Part shown: positions 10,795 to 20,825 of the stretch, in pieces
How the letters are laid out: the number at the start of each line of letters is the position of its first letter
How positions within the stretch are numbered: the stretch's first letter is position 1
Source of the DNA: Arcuatula senhousia
Taxonomy: Eukaryota; Mollusca; Bivalvia; Mytilida; Mytilidae
Direction: 5' to 3'
Assembly: GCA_963971305.1 (NCBI GenBank)
Contig: OZ020305.1
Span: 12,123,001 to 12,187,000, forward strand
Length of the DNA: 64,000 nt
The notes under the pieces: generated by a model
What the model was told of the DNA's origin: nothing
Seen by the model: the letters and a program-made list of their open reading frames with translations, nothing else
Database searches by the model: none
Position numbers and translations under genes: made by a program

Positions 10795-12895
10795 AGCTAC
10801 GCCGAGCGAAGCATGATACGACCGCAACAAGTTGAATCCTGTTCGTTGGAGGCCATATGTGAATAGTCTATTGCTTTTGTCCCACGAAGCCCATGGTGGA
10901 CTTACAAAACTGTTTGACACATGCATCCTGTAGTGGAATTTAAACATATGTACTTACTTCGAGGTCTAATACAGAAAGTCAGACAGAGATTTTCACAAGG
11001 AATCTAATGAAAGAAGATTTTGAAAACCCCAAATTCAATACCAACATTTATTAAGTGTATATGATCATCATATAAAAGCTATATAACAATTGGCTGGCCT
11101 ACTTCAACTTAATTTTAGCTATAAGACGCCTCAACAAACTTTTTAAAATGTTTTTTTTTGCCCCTTTCACCCCTAATGTTTCAAAAACGGTTAGAGATAT
11201 TGCAAATCTGATTGAAAAACGTAGGCAGGGATTTTTTACAAGGATTCCAAAGAAAAAAAGATTTTGATAATCGGACCAAAAATAAAAAAAGTAGATTTCT
11301 GGGTGTGGCCCCCTTTTGACCACCCTATAGCAATGTTACAGTGCAATATATATCGAAACCATTGACGCATTTAGTTGACAAAATTTAATGAAAATTTTCA
11401 AAATTGAATGCCTGAATAATAAACATTCTACAACAGTTTTGTCAATACACCCACTTTAGCCCCCTTTGACCCTTTTTTCTAAAACTGCAGGGGCCACAAA
11501 CACCAAAAACAATAACAACCTTCCTTAAGTGGATATAATCATCATATTGAATCTTCATAACAATTGACTGGCCCACTACAACTTAATTTTAAGTATATAA
11601 CTATTTGCCTACTAAACTTTTAAAAATGGCGTTTTTTGCACCTTTGACCCTTAATTTCTAAAAAAAAAAAACTGCTAGAGATATTGCAAACATGTGCAAA
11701 TCTGATTGAAAAACGCAGGCAGAGATTTTTACTAGGGTTCAAATGAAAAAAAAAAGATTTTGAAAATCGGAAAACAAATAAAAAAGTAGATTTTTTTGGG
11801 TGTGGTCCCTTTTTGACATAGGCCACATACCCCAAATACAATACCAAGTTTCCTTTAGTGGTTACAAACATCATTTCAAAATTTCATATCAATCGGTCTA
11901 TATTTAGGGCCCCGCATCGAAGATGCGGACGCCCTATAGTTTTCACTTTGTCCGTCTGTCCGTCCGTCAACAATTCTTGTAAACACTAAAACTAAAAAAC
12001 TATGAACACCACAGTTCTGAAATTTTGTACAGCTACTAAGTAGCATGTCATAATTTGCATATTAAAATTTCATGGAAAAATGTGAAATGTGAAACTTCAT
12101 TTTTTTATCGAAAATCACAGATTTTGAGAATTGGCCTTTGTGAACACTAAAACTCAAAAACTGTTAACAATACAGTTCTGAAACTTTGTACAGCTGCTAA
12201 GTAGCATGTAATGATTCGTATATTAAAATTTCGTGCAAATTTGTTAAATATTTTAGGAAAAAACTTCATTTTTTATCGAAAATTACAGATTTTGAGAATT
12301 GGACTTTGTGAACACTAAAACTCAAAAACTGTTCACAATACAGTTCCGAAACTTTGTACAGCTGCTCAGTAGCATGTCCTGATTTGCATATTAAAATTTC
12401 GTGCAAATCTGTTAAATATTTTGGAAAAAACTTCATTTTTTATCGAAAATCACATATTTTGAGAATTGGGTAAATTGGGTGGAATTTTTGAACACTAAAA
12501 CTCAACAACTGTTAACAGTACAGTTCTGAAACTTTGCACAGCTGCTAAGTAGCATGTCATGATTTGCATATTAAAATTTCGTGCAAATCTGTTTAATATT
12601 TTTTGAAAAAAATCACAGATTTTGAGAATCGGAATTTTTTAACAATAAAACTCAAAGGCTATTAACAATACAGCTCTGAAGTTTCATACACATTCCATGG
12701 ATCATGCCTTAGTGGTTATAATCATAGCTAATATAATTTTGAAAACACTTAGATTTTTTGCCGCGGGGCCCTTTCTGACTTTGTCAGTAATCTAGTTACC
12801 CATGTTATCGCACGGAAACCAATTGTCCACAGACGACAACGACGACGACATCGCAATAACATTATATGATTGCAAAAATTTTGCGGTCGTATAAA
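10795..12895 (+). mobile_element. Composite tandem-core repeat, copy 1
   Basis: It starts with GCCGAGCGAAGCATGATACG and ends with GACGACAACGACGACGACAT ... TTTGCGGTCGTATAAAA, the same start and end as 13043-14355. The core has two diverged units of about 475 bp (11050-11330 and 11525-11825, sharing GATTGAAAAACG-AGGCAG and GTAGATTT-TGGGTGTGG). A second element is nested at 11907-12771. The architecture of conserved ends, tandem core and (GAC)n-type microsatellite is that of bivalve pearl-like nonautonomous elements; family assignment is by architecture only. Confidence 0.65.
11907..12771 (+). mobile_element. Nested element with GGGCCCCGC inverted ends and five tandem units
   Basis: Left end GGGCCCCGCATCGAAGATGC (itself a small hairpin) and right end GCGGGGCCC are inverted copies. 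After a GTCCGTCTGTCCGTCCGTC tract there are five diverged tandem units starting near 11982, 12143, 12311, 12491 and 12641 (spacing 150-180 bp), each beginning AACACTAAAACT-AAAAACT and containing GTACAGCTGCTAAGTAGCAT. It interrupts the larger repeat 10795-12895, so it is a later insertion or an inner module. Confidence 0.75.
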
Positions 12896-13042
12896 AACCG
12901 AAAGCTTTGAATGACATCAGATTTCACTGGTCGACATCATCAATCAATATCAGTACCGATGTTTAATTTTTATTGGGTAATTAACCCAAATGAGATCGCT
13001 GCACGTGCTCGCATGTCAACCTGGTCATCTCACACTGAAATA

Positions 13043-14355
13043 AAAGGCTTCGCCGAGCGCAGCATGATACGACCACAACACGATGAACCCTGTACTTTTT
13101 AGGCCCAATATGCTAATGGATAGTCAATTGCTATGGACACATGTAGCCCATGGTGGACTGACAAAGGTTTTTGACACATGCCTTCTTTAGTGGACTTTTC
13201 AGTCACATTTTACAGGGAATTCATTAGATTTAAATATTTTAAAAGCAAATGGAAAAAAAATATTCTTAAAATATCATATTTATATCATTTCAATATCCCC
13301 ACTCAATTTAATATTATGAAATCGACCCTTTTTCTTGCTTAATCTATTATTATTGATGTTTTTGACCCCTTTGCCCCCTTACTTCTCTAAAACAGTAAGA
13401 GATATCGAGTAAAAAGTTTCAATTTTGGCCCTTAAATACGTTATAGGGGAAAACGGAGGTTGCAGAAATTAATTCTCAATTTTGTATCCACTAATTGACA
13501 AGAACAAGCATGCAACAAAAAATTTCAAAATCGGATCACAAGTAACAAATTTTTGATTTTGGTCTCTTTTGGCCCCAAATTACGTAATAGGGTAAAAAAG
13601 GGGGTCTCAAAAATTAATTCTCAATTTGTATCCGCTATTTGACAAGAACAAACATGCAAAAACAAAATCAAAATCTGATCACAAGTAAACAAGTTTCGAT
13701 TTTGATCCATTTTGGCCCCTAATTACCTAATAGGGGGGAAAGGAAGTTTGCAAAAAAATATTCTAAATTATATATCCGCTATTTGACACGAACAAATATG
13801 TAAAAAAAATCAATATCGGACCACAAAAAAAATCGATTTTGACCCCTTTCGGCCCCTAATTACATAAAGGGGAAAAGGGGGCACAAAATTTGATCATGTT
13901 CATTTTGTTATTATAAGAAACATTCTTGACAAATTTCCCAGCAATAGGCCAACTAGGACCATAGTTATGGTGGAAACAAATAAAATATTTGAATTTTTTG
14001 CCCCTTTTGGACCCCTAATTTCGAAACAAAATAGGGGACCCCCAAAATCAATACCATTCATTCTATTATGGCAAGGAACATTATTGCCAAATTACAAACC
14101 AATGGAATAACTAGAACTAAAGTTATTGTGGCAACAAACATTTTAGCCCCTTTTTGGCCCGTAATTTCGAAACGAAAAATTGGGGGACCCCAAAACCAAT
14201 CCCATTCATCCTGCATGGTAAGAAACATTGTAAAATTCCAATCGGATAGCTGGAACTAAAGTTATTGTGCAAACACTAAAAAGTTAACAGACAACGACGA
14301 TGACGACGACATCATCATACCATAAAACGCCCACAATTTTTTTGCGGTCGTATAA
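13043..14355 (+). mobile_element. Composite tandem-core repeat, copy 2
   Basis: Same start (CTTCGCCGAGCGCAGCATGA) and same end (GACGATGACGACGACATCAT ... TTTGCGGTCGTATAAAA) as 10795-12895, but with a different core: about six diverged tandem units of 140-175 bp at 13436-14275, punctuated by TTTTGGCCCCTAATTAC and AGGGGAAAAGGGGG. The shared ends with unlike cores suggest core exchange between related elements. Confidence 0.7.
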
Positions 14356-15312
14356 AAAGGTATTTACGGGAAAAATGACTGAAATCTTTAAGTTTTCGAA
14401 GAATCTTGTCACGTCCATTAGTTCTTCAATAACTTTACTTATAGTCTATGTAGTGTTTTTTGTTTGACTCTTTAAGTGAGTATAGGACTTTAATTGCTGG
14501 AAAATCAAACAGTTCTAACCGTCTATGACTGTAAATATTCCCGGCCTCAACCTCGTATGTTGAAAGAAGCAGAAATTGTTTAAGCAGAAACTGTTTTCTG
14601 TTGTGTTGTTGTGTCTGGTTTTGCGTAGCTTTCTGAATTACTGAGTTCTAAGTTTTACAGAGACAATCCGAAATAGAAGGTCGTGGGTTGATTCTCGCAT
14701 ATCGCATTAAACAGTTCACATATGGAGACACACGCGTGGAGACACAAATGATCACTTTTAAACTTTTCATTTTTTTTTGTTACGCCTGCGCTGAAACTTG
14801 GCATGCGTTTGTTGAAGCTTGGCAGTTGCCAACTCGTTGTTCTTGGTTTGCCAATTGAGTGTCTACTCGTTTATAGGATAACCCTCTGGGTGCTCCATAT
14901 GAACTCCTTTTTCAAAAGAAACTTTTTCGTCGATTTTTTTATTATATTTCTCATAGTATTGAAGTAACCCAATTATGAATAGAAGATATTGTTTGATTGT
15001 TTGATGATATATTTGCATTATAAATGATTATGAAAAATGTAACAAAAAAGTAATCGAATAAAATCTCAGTCGTGAAATCGAAATGCTATAAGGAGCCTGA
15101 ATCGCCCACTTGATCGTTAATGTTGAAACCTTTTTACCTAGTGTGCAAAGGTAAACTAACTCTCTGTAAGGAGTTGTCCCACAACTTTGGCTTAATGGAG
15201 AGTTATGTGAAGCTTTTGTCATTTTTGATGCTGAGGAATGAAGGTGGCCTCGGATTTTTTTTATGGTCTGATCCCCTATTCTATTTTTCGCAACGGTGAC
15301 CATTGTTGGTTG
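14356..15312. other. No recognisable feature
   Basis: About 950 bp without recognised coding or RNA signal. The open stretch on the minus strand at 15028-15303 has no known domain. Confidence 0.5.
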
Positions 15313-15488
15313 TGTAACCGGAGAGCATGAATTACGTCACAAAATCGACATGTCTAGATATAACCGGGGGTTTTCCGGCTACATAAAATACACACAGAAA
15401 CGGTAGTCCAATTTCAATAACTTTATTTTAGCGATCTGTGTCCTTCCAGATCTAAGACCGAAACTGAATATACAATACAAAATACTAT

Positions 15489-15631
15489 GATATTATTACT
15501 TGATGATTTCTGTATTGGCCGTGTTATTGGTCCGAAGCTTGCTGTATTGACCTGAGGCGGAGCCGAAGGCCAATGCAGCTGGCCGAGGACCAATAACACG
15601 GACAATACATAAATCATCAAGTAATAATATC
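15489..15631. repeat. 143-bp foldback palindrome
   Basis: GATATTATTACTTGATGATT at the left is mirrored by the complement AATCATCAAGTAATAATATC at the right; the arms extend about 45 bp through GTGTTATTGGTCC/GGACCAATAACAC. The centre is CG-rich (ACCTGAGGCGGAGCCGAAGG). It would form a long hairpin. Confidence 0.85.
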
Positions 15632-15891
15632 TTTATTAATTAAGAAAACAAACTAATTATCAACCAACATTTACGACTTCTCTCTCGACTTCTAGCAGAC
15701 GAAATCTTCGGCGTCAATATCTAGTACGAAACATTAATATTCTTAAAGTTGATGACAGAAGAACCATGATGTTTATTCCGATTTTTTTTTAAGAACATAC
15801 AAAATGCATCAGGCGGTAGAATTTTTGTTTGCTATAAGTAAAATGATCAAATAAGAATTATAAAACAAAAATTAGATTGATACAAGATGTA

Positions 15892-15966
15892 ATCGGCCAA
15901 TACGGATTAAACTCGGCCAATACAGATTAAACTCGGCCAATACAGGTTTATGCTGTATTGGCCTTG
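15892..15966 (+). repeat. Short direct repeats of CGGCCAATACAG
   Basis: Three copies of CGGCCAATAC-GATTAAACT, spaced about 22 bp, followed by the inverse CTGTATTGGCC. The same word occurs in the arms of the neighbouring palindrome, so both probably belong to one element. Confidence 0.65.
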
Positions 15967-16344
15967 CACGTGCTATAATATTGCAGGGGCAGTTTTTGCA
16001 GTATCAAAGCAAATAACACAATTGTTAATTAATAAAACAATATAAAATAACATGATAATATAAGTAACTATGTAAACAGATTAATGTCTCTGGATTAGCA
16101 AGTCCTGCCAACAGGTCTCTAGCGCGTTTAATAAACATTTCTGACAATAGAAATAATTAAAGATTTAGATAGGAAAACCGGACATGAAACAACTTATAAA
16201 ACATCTAATAGGAATTACATAATTTAGCACTTATAAAAGATTAGAATTATGAATCAATGTTCAAATGATAAACCAAAAGACAGATAATGCCGAAACAATT
16301 GAACTTTAAAAAATTCCACAAAATATCCCGGTTATATTGTCCTT

Positions 16345-16412
16345 ACTGGGAATCGAACCCGGGACCTCTAGGTTTACAGTCAGGCACTCTACCTCTGAAC
16401 CAAAGAAGTACT
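16345..16412 (-). other. tRNA-like sequence in 3' LTR (minus-strand element)
   Basis: The minus strand reads TTTGGTTCAGAGGTAGAG (box A) then GACTGTAAACC and GGTTCGATTCCC (perfect box B). D arm and T arm can pair; the anticodon loop would be CTGTAAA (GUA, tyrosine-like), but the anticodon stem is broken and there is no acceptor stem. It is tRNA-derived, not a functional tRNA gene. Confidence 0.7.
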
Positions 16413-16625
16413 TCCCTTGTTTCGGGATAAAGGCTGGCTATTTAAATCTACTAGGAAGGGGAGCAACCCCATTACGCTTCTCCCTCTCAAGAGTCATCAT
16501 AACTGCATGTATGACTCTTAACACAACTAACCCTGGCTAGTTTTCATGTTCTAACCATCGTGGGTTTTTTAGTTGGGCGCCAATGTAACCGGAGAGCATG
16601 AATTATGTCACAAAATCGACATGTC

Positions 16626-16696
16626 CTGACCGGGTATCGAACCCGTGACCTATAGGTTAACAGTCGGGCACTCTGCCTCTGAACCAAAGAAGTACT
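16626..16696 (-). other. tRNA-like sequence in 5' LTR (minus-strand element)
   Basis: Same tRNA-derived block as 16345-16412. The anticodon triplet here reads GTT instead of GTA (GACTGTTAACC), and box B is GGTTCGATACC. It confirms that the block sits inside the LTR, once per LTR. Confidence 0.7.
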
Positions 16697-16799
16697 GGCT
16701 ATTTAAATCTACTAGGAAGGGGAGCAACCCCGTTACACTTGGTAGACGTGCATTATTTCACAAACTTGGTATAGTACAGTAACACCCTAAAGACCAAGT

Positions 16800-16915
16800 G
16801 TACAATTCCCTTAGTGGTATCGGAGAAGAAATCTTTAAAGAAAAATTAAATAACGGACGAACGCCGGACGCCCAGATATGACAATAGTTCACATGACTCT
16901 TCGGGACCGTTGTGC
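16800..16915 (-). repeat. Fragment of Helitron-like element 5' end
   Basis: The reverse complement reads GAACTATTGTCATATCTGGG then CGTCCGGCGTTCGTCCGTTA, parallel to the start of the elements at 26201 and 31994 (GAGCTATTGTCATCGTTAAG then CGTCCGTCGTCCGTCC). Only the first 100 bp or so is preserved. Confidence 0.55.
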
Positions 16916-17009
16916 TAAAATGGGGGGGGGTCATACGGGCGACCCAAGGGATCTTGTATGCAAGTACCCGCGCTTTAACTGAGATTTTCAATACATATAA
17001 AGCATTCTT

Positions 17010-17280
17010 ACTTATAGTTTAGTGTCGAGACCTCTATATCTTAAGAACTGTAAATCCTAGGCTAAGAAACTTTAAAGGCATATGCCCCAGAAGTAGTTCA
17101 GCACAGTTGTATTTCCATTTTTATATCTCGACCTTGATCTGCCAGTTTAGTGATTTTGAAAATTTTTAATACATACAATACTTCTGAATCATTACTAGAC
17201 AGTTACAATTACATTCTAATCTTTTGACCTTGACCTTAGCTAACAGCATTTGTATATAAGTTGGATTAATTCATTAAGAG
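17010..17280 (+). repeat. Dispersed repeat related to 30909-31257 (-)
   Basis: GAGACCTCTATATCTTAAGA ... GGCATATGCCCCAGAAGTAG corresponds to the reverse complement of the tandem units at 30909-31257 (CACCTCCATATCTCAAGAAC ... GCATATGCCCCAGTAGTTTG). It is old and diverged. Confidence 0.6.
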
Positions 17281-17291
17281 TATTACTCAGT

Positions 17292-17477
17292 TGTAACGGG
17301 GTTGCCCCCCTTCGTACATTAATTAGTAGATTTAAATAGCCTGCCTTTATCCCTGAACAAGGGAAGTACTTCTTTGGTTCAGAGGTAGAGCGCCTGACTG
17401 TAAACCTAGAAGTCCCGGGATCGAATCCCGCTCAGGACATGTCGATTTTGTGAAGTAATTTATGCTCTCCGGTTACA
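17292..17477 (+). repeat. 5' LTR of the miniature element
   Basis: 186 bp, TGTAACGGGGTTGCCCC ... TGCTCTCCGGTTACA. It contains the tRNA-like block (17365-17439) with box A TGGTTCAGAGG at 17375-17385 and box B GGATCGAATCC at 17418-17428. Confidence 0.88.
17365..17439 (+). other. tRNA-Tyr-like block in 5' LTR
   Basis: The D arm GTTC-AGAGGTA-GAGC and T arm CGGG-ATCGAAT-CCCG can pair. The anticodon loop position reads CTGTAAA (GUA). The anticodon stem is largely lost (CTGA against CTAG) and the acceptor ends do not pair. This is a tRNA relic kept for its internal promoter or by descent, not a tRNA gene. Confidence 0.7.
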
Positions 17478-17478
17478 T

Positions 17479-17489
17479 TGGCGCCCAAC
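17479..17489 (+). other. Primer binding site, lysine-tRNA type
   Basis: TGGCGCCCAAC lies one base after the 5' LTR. This matches the first 11 bases of the primer binding site used by retroviruses and LTR retrotransposons primed with tRNA-Lys. The same 11 bases stand at the same place in the minus-strand copy (16572-16582). Confidence 0.8.
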
Positions 17490-17520
17490 TAAAAAACCCA
17501 CGATGGTTAGAACAGGAAAA

Positions 17521-17572
17521 CTAGCCAGGGCTAGTTGTGTTAAGAGTCATACATGAAGGTATGATGACTCTT
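17521..17572 (+). other. Two conserved hairpins in the internal region
   Basis: CTAGCC-AG-GGCTAG (17521-17534) and AAGAGTCAT ... ATGACTCTT (17542-17572) are perfect stems. The minus-strand copy keeps the second perfectly (16489-16519) and the first with one change. They are candidates for RNA packaging or dimerisation signals; that is inference. Confidence 0.65.
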
Positions 17573-17585
17573 GAGGAGGGGGAAG
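17573..17585 (+). other. Polypurine tract
   Basis: GAGGAGGGGGAAG directly abuts the 3' LTR, the expected place of the plus-strand primer. The minus-strand copy has the matching pyrimidine run at 16477-16488. Confidence 0.8.
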
Positions 17586-17778
17586 TGTAACGGGGTTGCC
17601 CCCCTTCGTACATTAATTAGTAGATTTAAATAGCCAGCCTTTATCCCTGAACAAGGGAAGTACTTCTTTGGTTCAGAGGTAGAGGCTAGAGCGCCTGACT
17701 GTAAACCTAGAGGTCCCGGGATCGAATCCCGCTCAGGACATGTCGATTTTGTGAAGTAATTCATGCTCTCCGGTTACA
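17586..17778 (+). repeat. 3' LTR of the miniature element
   Basis: 193 bp. It differs from the 5' LTR by a GGCTAGA duplication inside the tRNA-like D-arm region (17684-17690) and a few substitutions. Box A at 17669-17679 and box B at 17719-17729. Confidence 0.88.
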
Positions 17779-17930
17779 CAGTGCTCGAATGTATAAAAGA
17801 AATCAAATTGGAATTTTTAAGTCGTATGGTGCTGGCAAGCGAGACTTACTGTAGTAATTACTTTTTGTCAATGCTCTTTGCTTATGAGGCTCGTCCAATA
17901 AATGGTGTGGTAAAATGCATAGAAAACGAT

Positions 17931-18045
17931 AAGTATAGGAGAATGTATGGTTTACTGTAGATTCGTAAAAAATAATTCACGAGCGCCGTCAGGCGCGAGT
18001 GAATTAATTTTACGAATCTAGAGTTAACCATACATTCTCCTACTT
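17931..18045. repeat. 115-bp foldback palindrome with CG-rich centre
   Basis: AAGTATAGGAGAATGTATGG at the left is mirrored by CCATACATTCTCCTACTT at the right, with arms of about 50 bp (TAGATTCGTAAAA...AATTCAC). The centre is GAGCGCCGTCAGGCGCGAG. It has no obvious target duplication. Confidence 0.85.
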
Positions 18046-19784
18046 AAACCATTTTAAACCGGGGAAAACAATATATAAATGTTTAACTATGATTAAACAT
18101 TAAGAGCATCCGTATTTTATAAAAAAAATATATTAAAAAAGCGTGGTTCCGACATCCCATCCGATCCTTCAAAGTGTTCATAAATTTTCCCGCCTTATTC
18201 AATTTTATAGTGAGCAGATTGTGAGTACTTTTAACATGTTTTATAATGGACAACACAGAGTTCGTCGTGTTTTTGTGATTGGAATTAAATTTTGAAATTC
18301 ATCATGGATTATTTAAAATTTCTAAAATGGATTTATTTTTCGTTCTTGTGAATAAGTTACAGAAGCATTCAGTTGGTAAGATTTTTTAAATAACGTAATG
18401 ATTACTTAGAATTGGGTAGAAAATAAAATTTTGCCACATTTTTAACCACTCTTTACAAAGACAATTCATGTTGTTATGTTTTCCTTTAGGTTAAGTCAAA
18501 AACACTTGAAACATTTATTGATGTTTATCAGTTTATTGCCCGTCACTTCTGGTTGTAGGTCCAGAAGGGAAATTCCGGAGGTTTGAACCCCTTTCATTTG
18601 AAAATTTATTATTTTTGTGTATATTTTCGGCAAAATTAGTCTGAAACCTCGCTCTCAGTCGACTCTAAAATCGGAACACTCCCTATAGGCTATAACTTTT
18701 TTTCATGGAAACGTTTATTAGATGTCTATCAAAGAAAAAGTTTAATTAAGTCAAATGACCTTTACACAGCAAAAATCTATGAGAAAAGCAGTGGATTATT
18801 CATTTTCAAGTCAGAGAAAACACATTGTGAAAAGCATTATTTTAAATATACAGCACTTCGAAATTTCTGTACCAATGACAAATAAATACCTTAATATTTT
18901 TAAGAAAAAAAACGACGGTTCTTCTAAATGAAAAATGGCCGCCAAGCATTTTTAATACAAAACTTTGAAATAGTACACAGCCTAGTAGATGAAATAAGTA
19001 TTTTGCTAAAATTATATTGAACTGTTGAAATGAATGTTTTACAATCTTATATCTTAAGGAAGCTAGAAATAATTACATATAAAAACTGTCTTCAAAGGTA
19101 AGATATATTAAATACTTGTAAGAGTGTTCTCGAACAGTAAGATTATAGTAATCAGACGCACCTTACATGTTTATGTAAATAAAATTAAATTAAGACTCAT
19201 TGTGGGATTTTAAATACTAGCTTGCTCTGGGTATTCGAAAGTTAAATCTAATTAGACAGGTTTCAATAAAAATGCATCATTTGCTAAAGCTGTGAATTTT
19301 TTGAAAGTTTTGTATTGATAATGAATGGCAGTTACTTTTCATTTAGAAGAACCTTAAGCATTTTTTGATCCAAATTTCTGTAAAATAGATGGGTTTAATC
19401 TTATTTAAAATAATTAAACAATACAGCTATACGCTTGCCCATAAAAAAAACAAAATCAAATTGCAATGATCACTCGATCGCCAAGGAATGATTATTTTTT
19501 TCCTCGTTCATTTGAACACGTTACATGTACCGGCTATCGTTAACACTGAATAATTCAGAAGACAGTCAAGTCTAAGCTCTTAGGCAGCAACCATTTGAAA
19601 TTCTGGGAGTATGGATTTTAGCCCCTCGACATTTTTTTTTTCAAAATTATTCGAAGACGAGATTTTTTTTTTTTGAACGACACCGAAAACAATCTTTTTT
19701 ATTCGCAATTTTGTTTACGCTGTGAAGCCCAGGCCAGGCTCACCAAAACAATTTTTTTTTCTTTCTGGGTCGAGGATAGAAAAC
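18046..19784. other. No recognisable feature
   Basis: About 1.7 kb of AT-rich sequence with many T- and A-runs. No coding, RNA or repeat assignment. Confidence 0.5.
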
Positions 19785-19890
19785 AAAGAGATGTGGAATA
19801 AGTATATGCGACACAGCCCACAATTAAACGGTAATTTAGAACCACCCCAATGGACAACCACCAGCAGCCTTCAACAGTCAACGAGGCCAT
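19785..19890 (+). repeat. Dispersed repeat, also at 33983-34080
   Basis: AGATGTGGAATAAGTATATG ... CGACACAGCC ... CCAGCAGCCTTCAACAGTCA matches GAGATGTGGAATAAGTGTAC ... CCAGCAGCCTTCAATGTGAC at 33983-34080. A degenerate copy of a short repeat; the overlapping reading frame is not a gene. Confidence 0.65.
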
Positions 19891-20825
19891 TTTTTCCCAA
19901 GAAATTGAAATTTTTTTTTTCAAAAAAATCCATATCCCCAAGAATTTCAAATGTTTGCTGCCTTATCCTAGAATGGTGCCTACCATTTTATCCAATTGTC
20001 TTCTTTGTTAAAAAAACAAAACATGCACAGTAACATACACAGTATTTTTTTAGGCTGTCTTCAGATTTCCAGCGGTCACCGTGAAGAAAAAAGCATGTTT
20101 TTTTATATTTTCTTTTATACGGAGTGATCAAATTTCGATGCAACTTTTTTTACTTAACAAAATAGTAAAAATGTTTTAAACTTTTTTTCCAGATTTACCA
20201 ACAATCACTTGAATTGCTGAAAAGGCGCGCTACAGATGTACATCTTTACGTGCAGGACAACGAACTTTATTTTATTGTCGCCAATCATGAATGAGCAAAA
20301 TTCTCAATGTATGGATTTTTTCTGTGTTTGGACAACTACGATTAATATTCATGTGCACCTTTGAGACGAGTTAGGAACGTTAATATGGTTGGATAACGTT
20401 TCGGACAAAATGGAATATTTCATCATCGGATATTTGAAATTTTTGAATAAATTTATTTGGACTTATTAATTGTTTATCAAAACTGATTTTATTTATTGAT
20501 TAAAACGTGTTTTCTGTATTCAATGCATTTTTGTGATCCTTTAAAAGGGTAGATTTCTTGAAAACTAATCACTCCCGGGTAATCCTAACCCAATGTTTGC
20601 CCTGAAGGTTTGTGTTCAGTGGACCGTGAAAAGTTCATGGAACACTGATCATGAACAATAGACAGCGCAGTGAATTCCTAAAAAATAATTCACTCTTTAA
20701 ACAAAAGGATGACGTCATTAAAATGGTTTAATTCACGTGATTTGATTTTAATTCGACTAGTACAGTATAAAATTATCATAATTAGACATAACTTCAGTCT
20801 TGAAGGATTTATATTTTTGAATAAC
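19891..20825. other. Upstream region of the TRIM-like gene; no clear promoter
   Basis: AT-rich sequence. It probably lies in a 5'-UTR intron of the gene that follows, because a splice acceptor stands at 20840. No TATA box or donor site can be assigned with confidence. Confidence 0.4.

Larger units (their letters stand above)
15355..16337. mobile_element. Insertion nested in the LTR, with ATATAACCGGG ends
   Basis: Comparison with the other LTR copies shows 983 extra bases between ACATGTC and CTTACTGGG. TGTC is found on both sides (15351-15354 and 16338-16341), as a target duplication. The ends carry inverted ATATAACCGGG (15358 on) and CCCGGTTATAT (to 16337). Inside is a 143-bp palindrome (15489-15631) and repeated CGGCCAATAC words at 15892-15960. 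No coding region is seen. Confidence 0.6.
15313..16737 (-). mobile_element. TRIM-type miniature LTR element, minus-strand copy, interrupted
   Basis: Read on the minus strand: 5' LTR at 16737-16584, primer binding site GTTGGGCGCCA (plus-strand sense, 16572-16582), internal region of about 107 bp, polypurine tract as CTTCTCCCTCTC at 16477-16488, and 3' LTR at 16476-16342 plus 15354-15313. The 3' LTR is split by a 983-bp insertion (15355-16337). Its 5' LTR lacks about 32 bp present in the other LTRs. Flanks GTTG/CTTG may be a worn target duplication. There is no protein-coding capacity; it must borrow enzymes from an autonomous LTR element. It is homologous to 17292-17778. Confidence 0.8.
17292..17778 (+). 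mobile_element. Intact TRIM-type miniature LTR element with tRNA-like LTRs
   Basis: A complete 487-bp element: LTR (17292-17477), primer binding site (17479-17489), 108-bp internal region, polypurine tract (17573-17585) and LTR (17586-17778). LTRs start TGTAAC and end GTTACA, the retroviral-type TG...CA pattern, and are nearly identical except for a 7-bp duplication (GGCTAGA) and a few substitutions, implying a fairly recent insertion. CAGT flanks both ends (17288-17291 and 17779-17782). The internal region holds no protein but two hairpins, so the element is a nonautonomous terminal-repeat retrotransposon in miniature. Each LTR contains a tRNA-derived block with box A and box B, which could give RNA polymerase III transcription; that is inference. 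A second copy lies at 15313-16737 in opposite orientation. Confidence 0.88.

Noticed and set aside
17365..17439. Functional tRNA-Tyr gene
   Set aside because: Box A and box B are present, but the acceptor stem does not pair and the anticodon stem is broken; it occurs once per LTR as part of a transposon.
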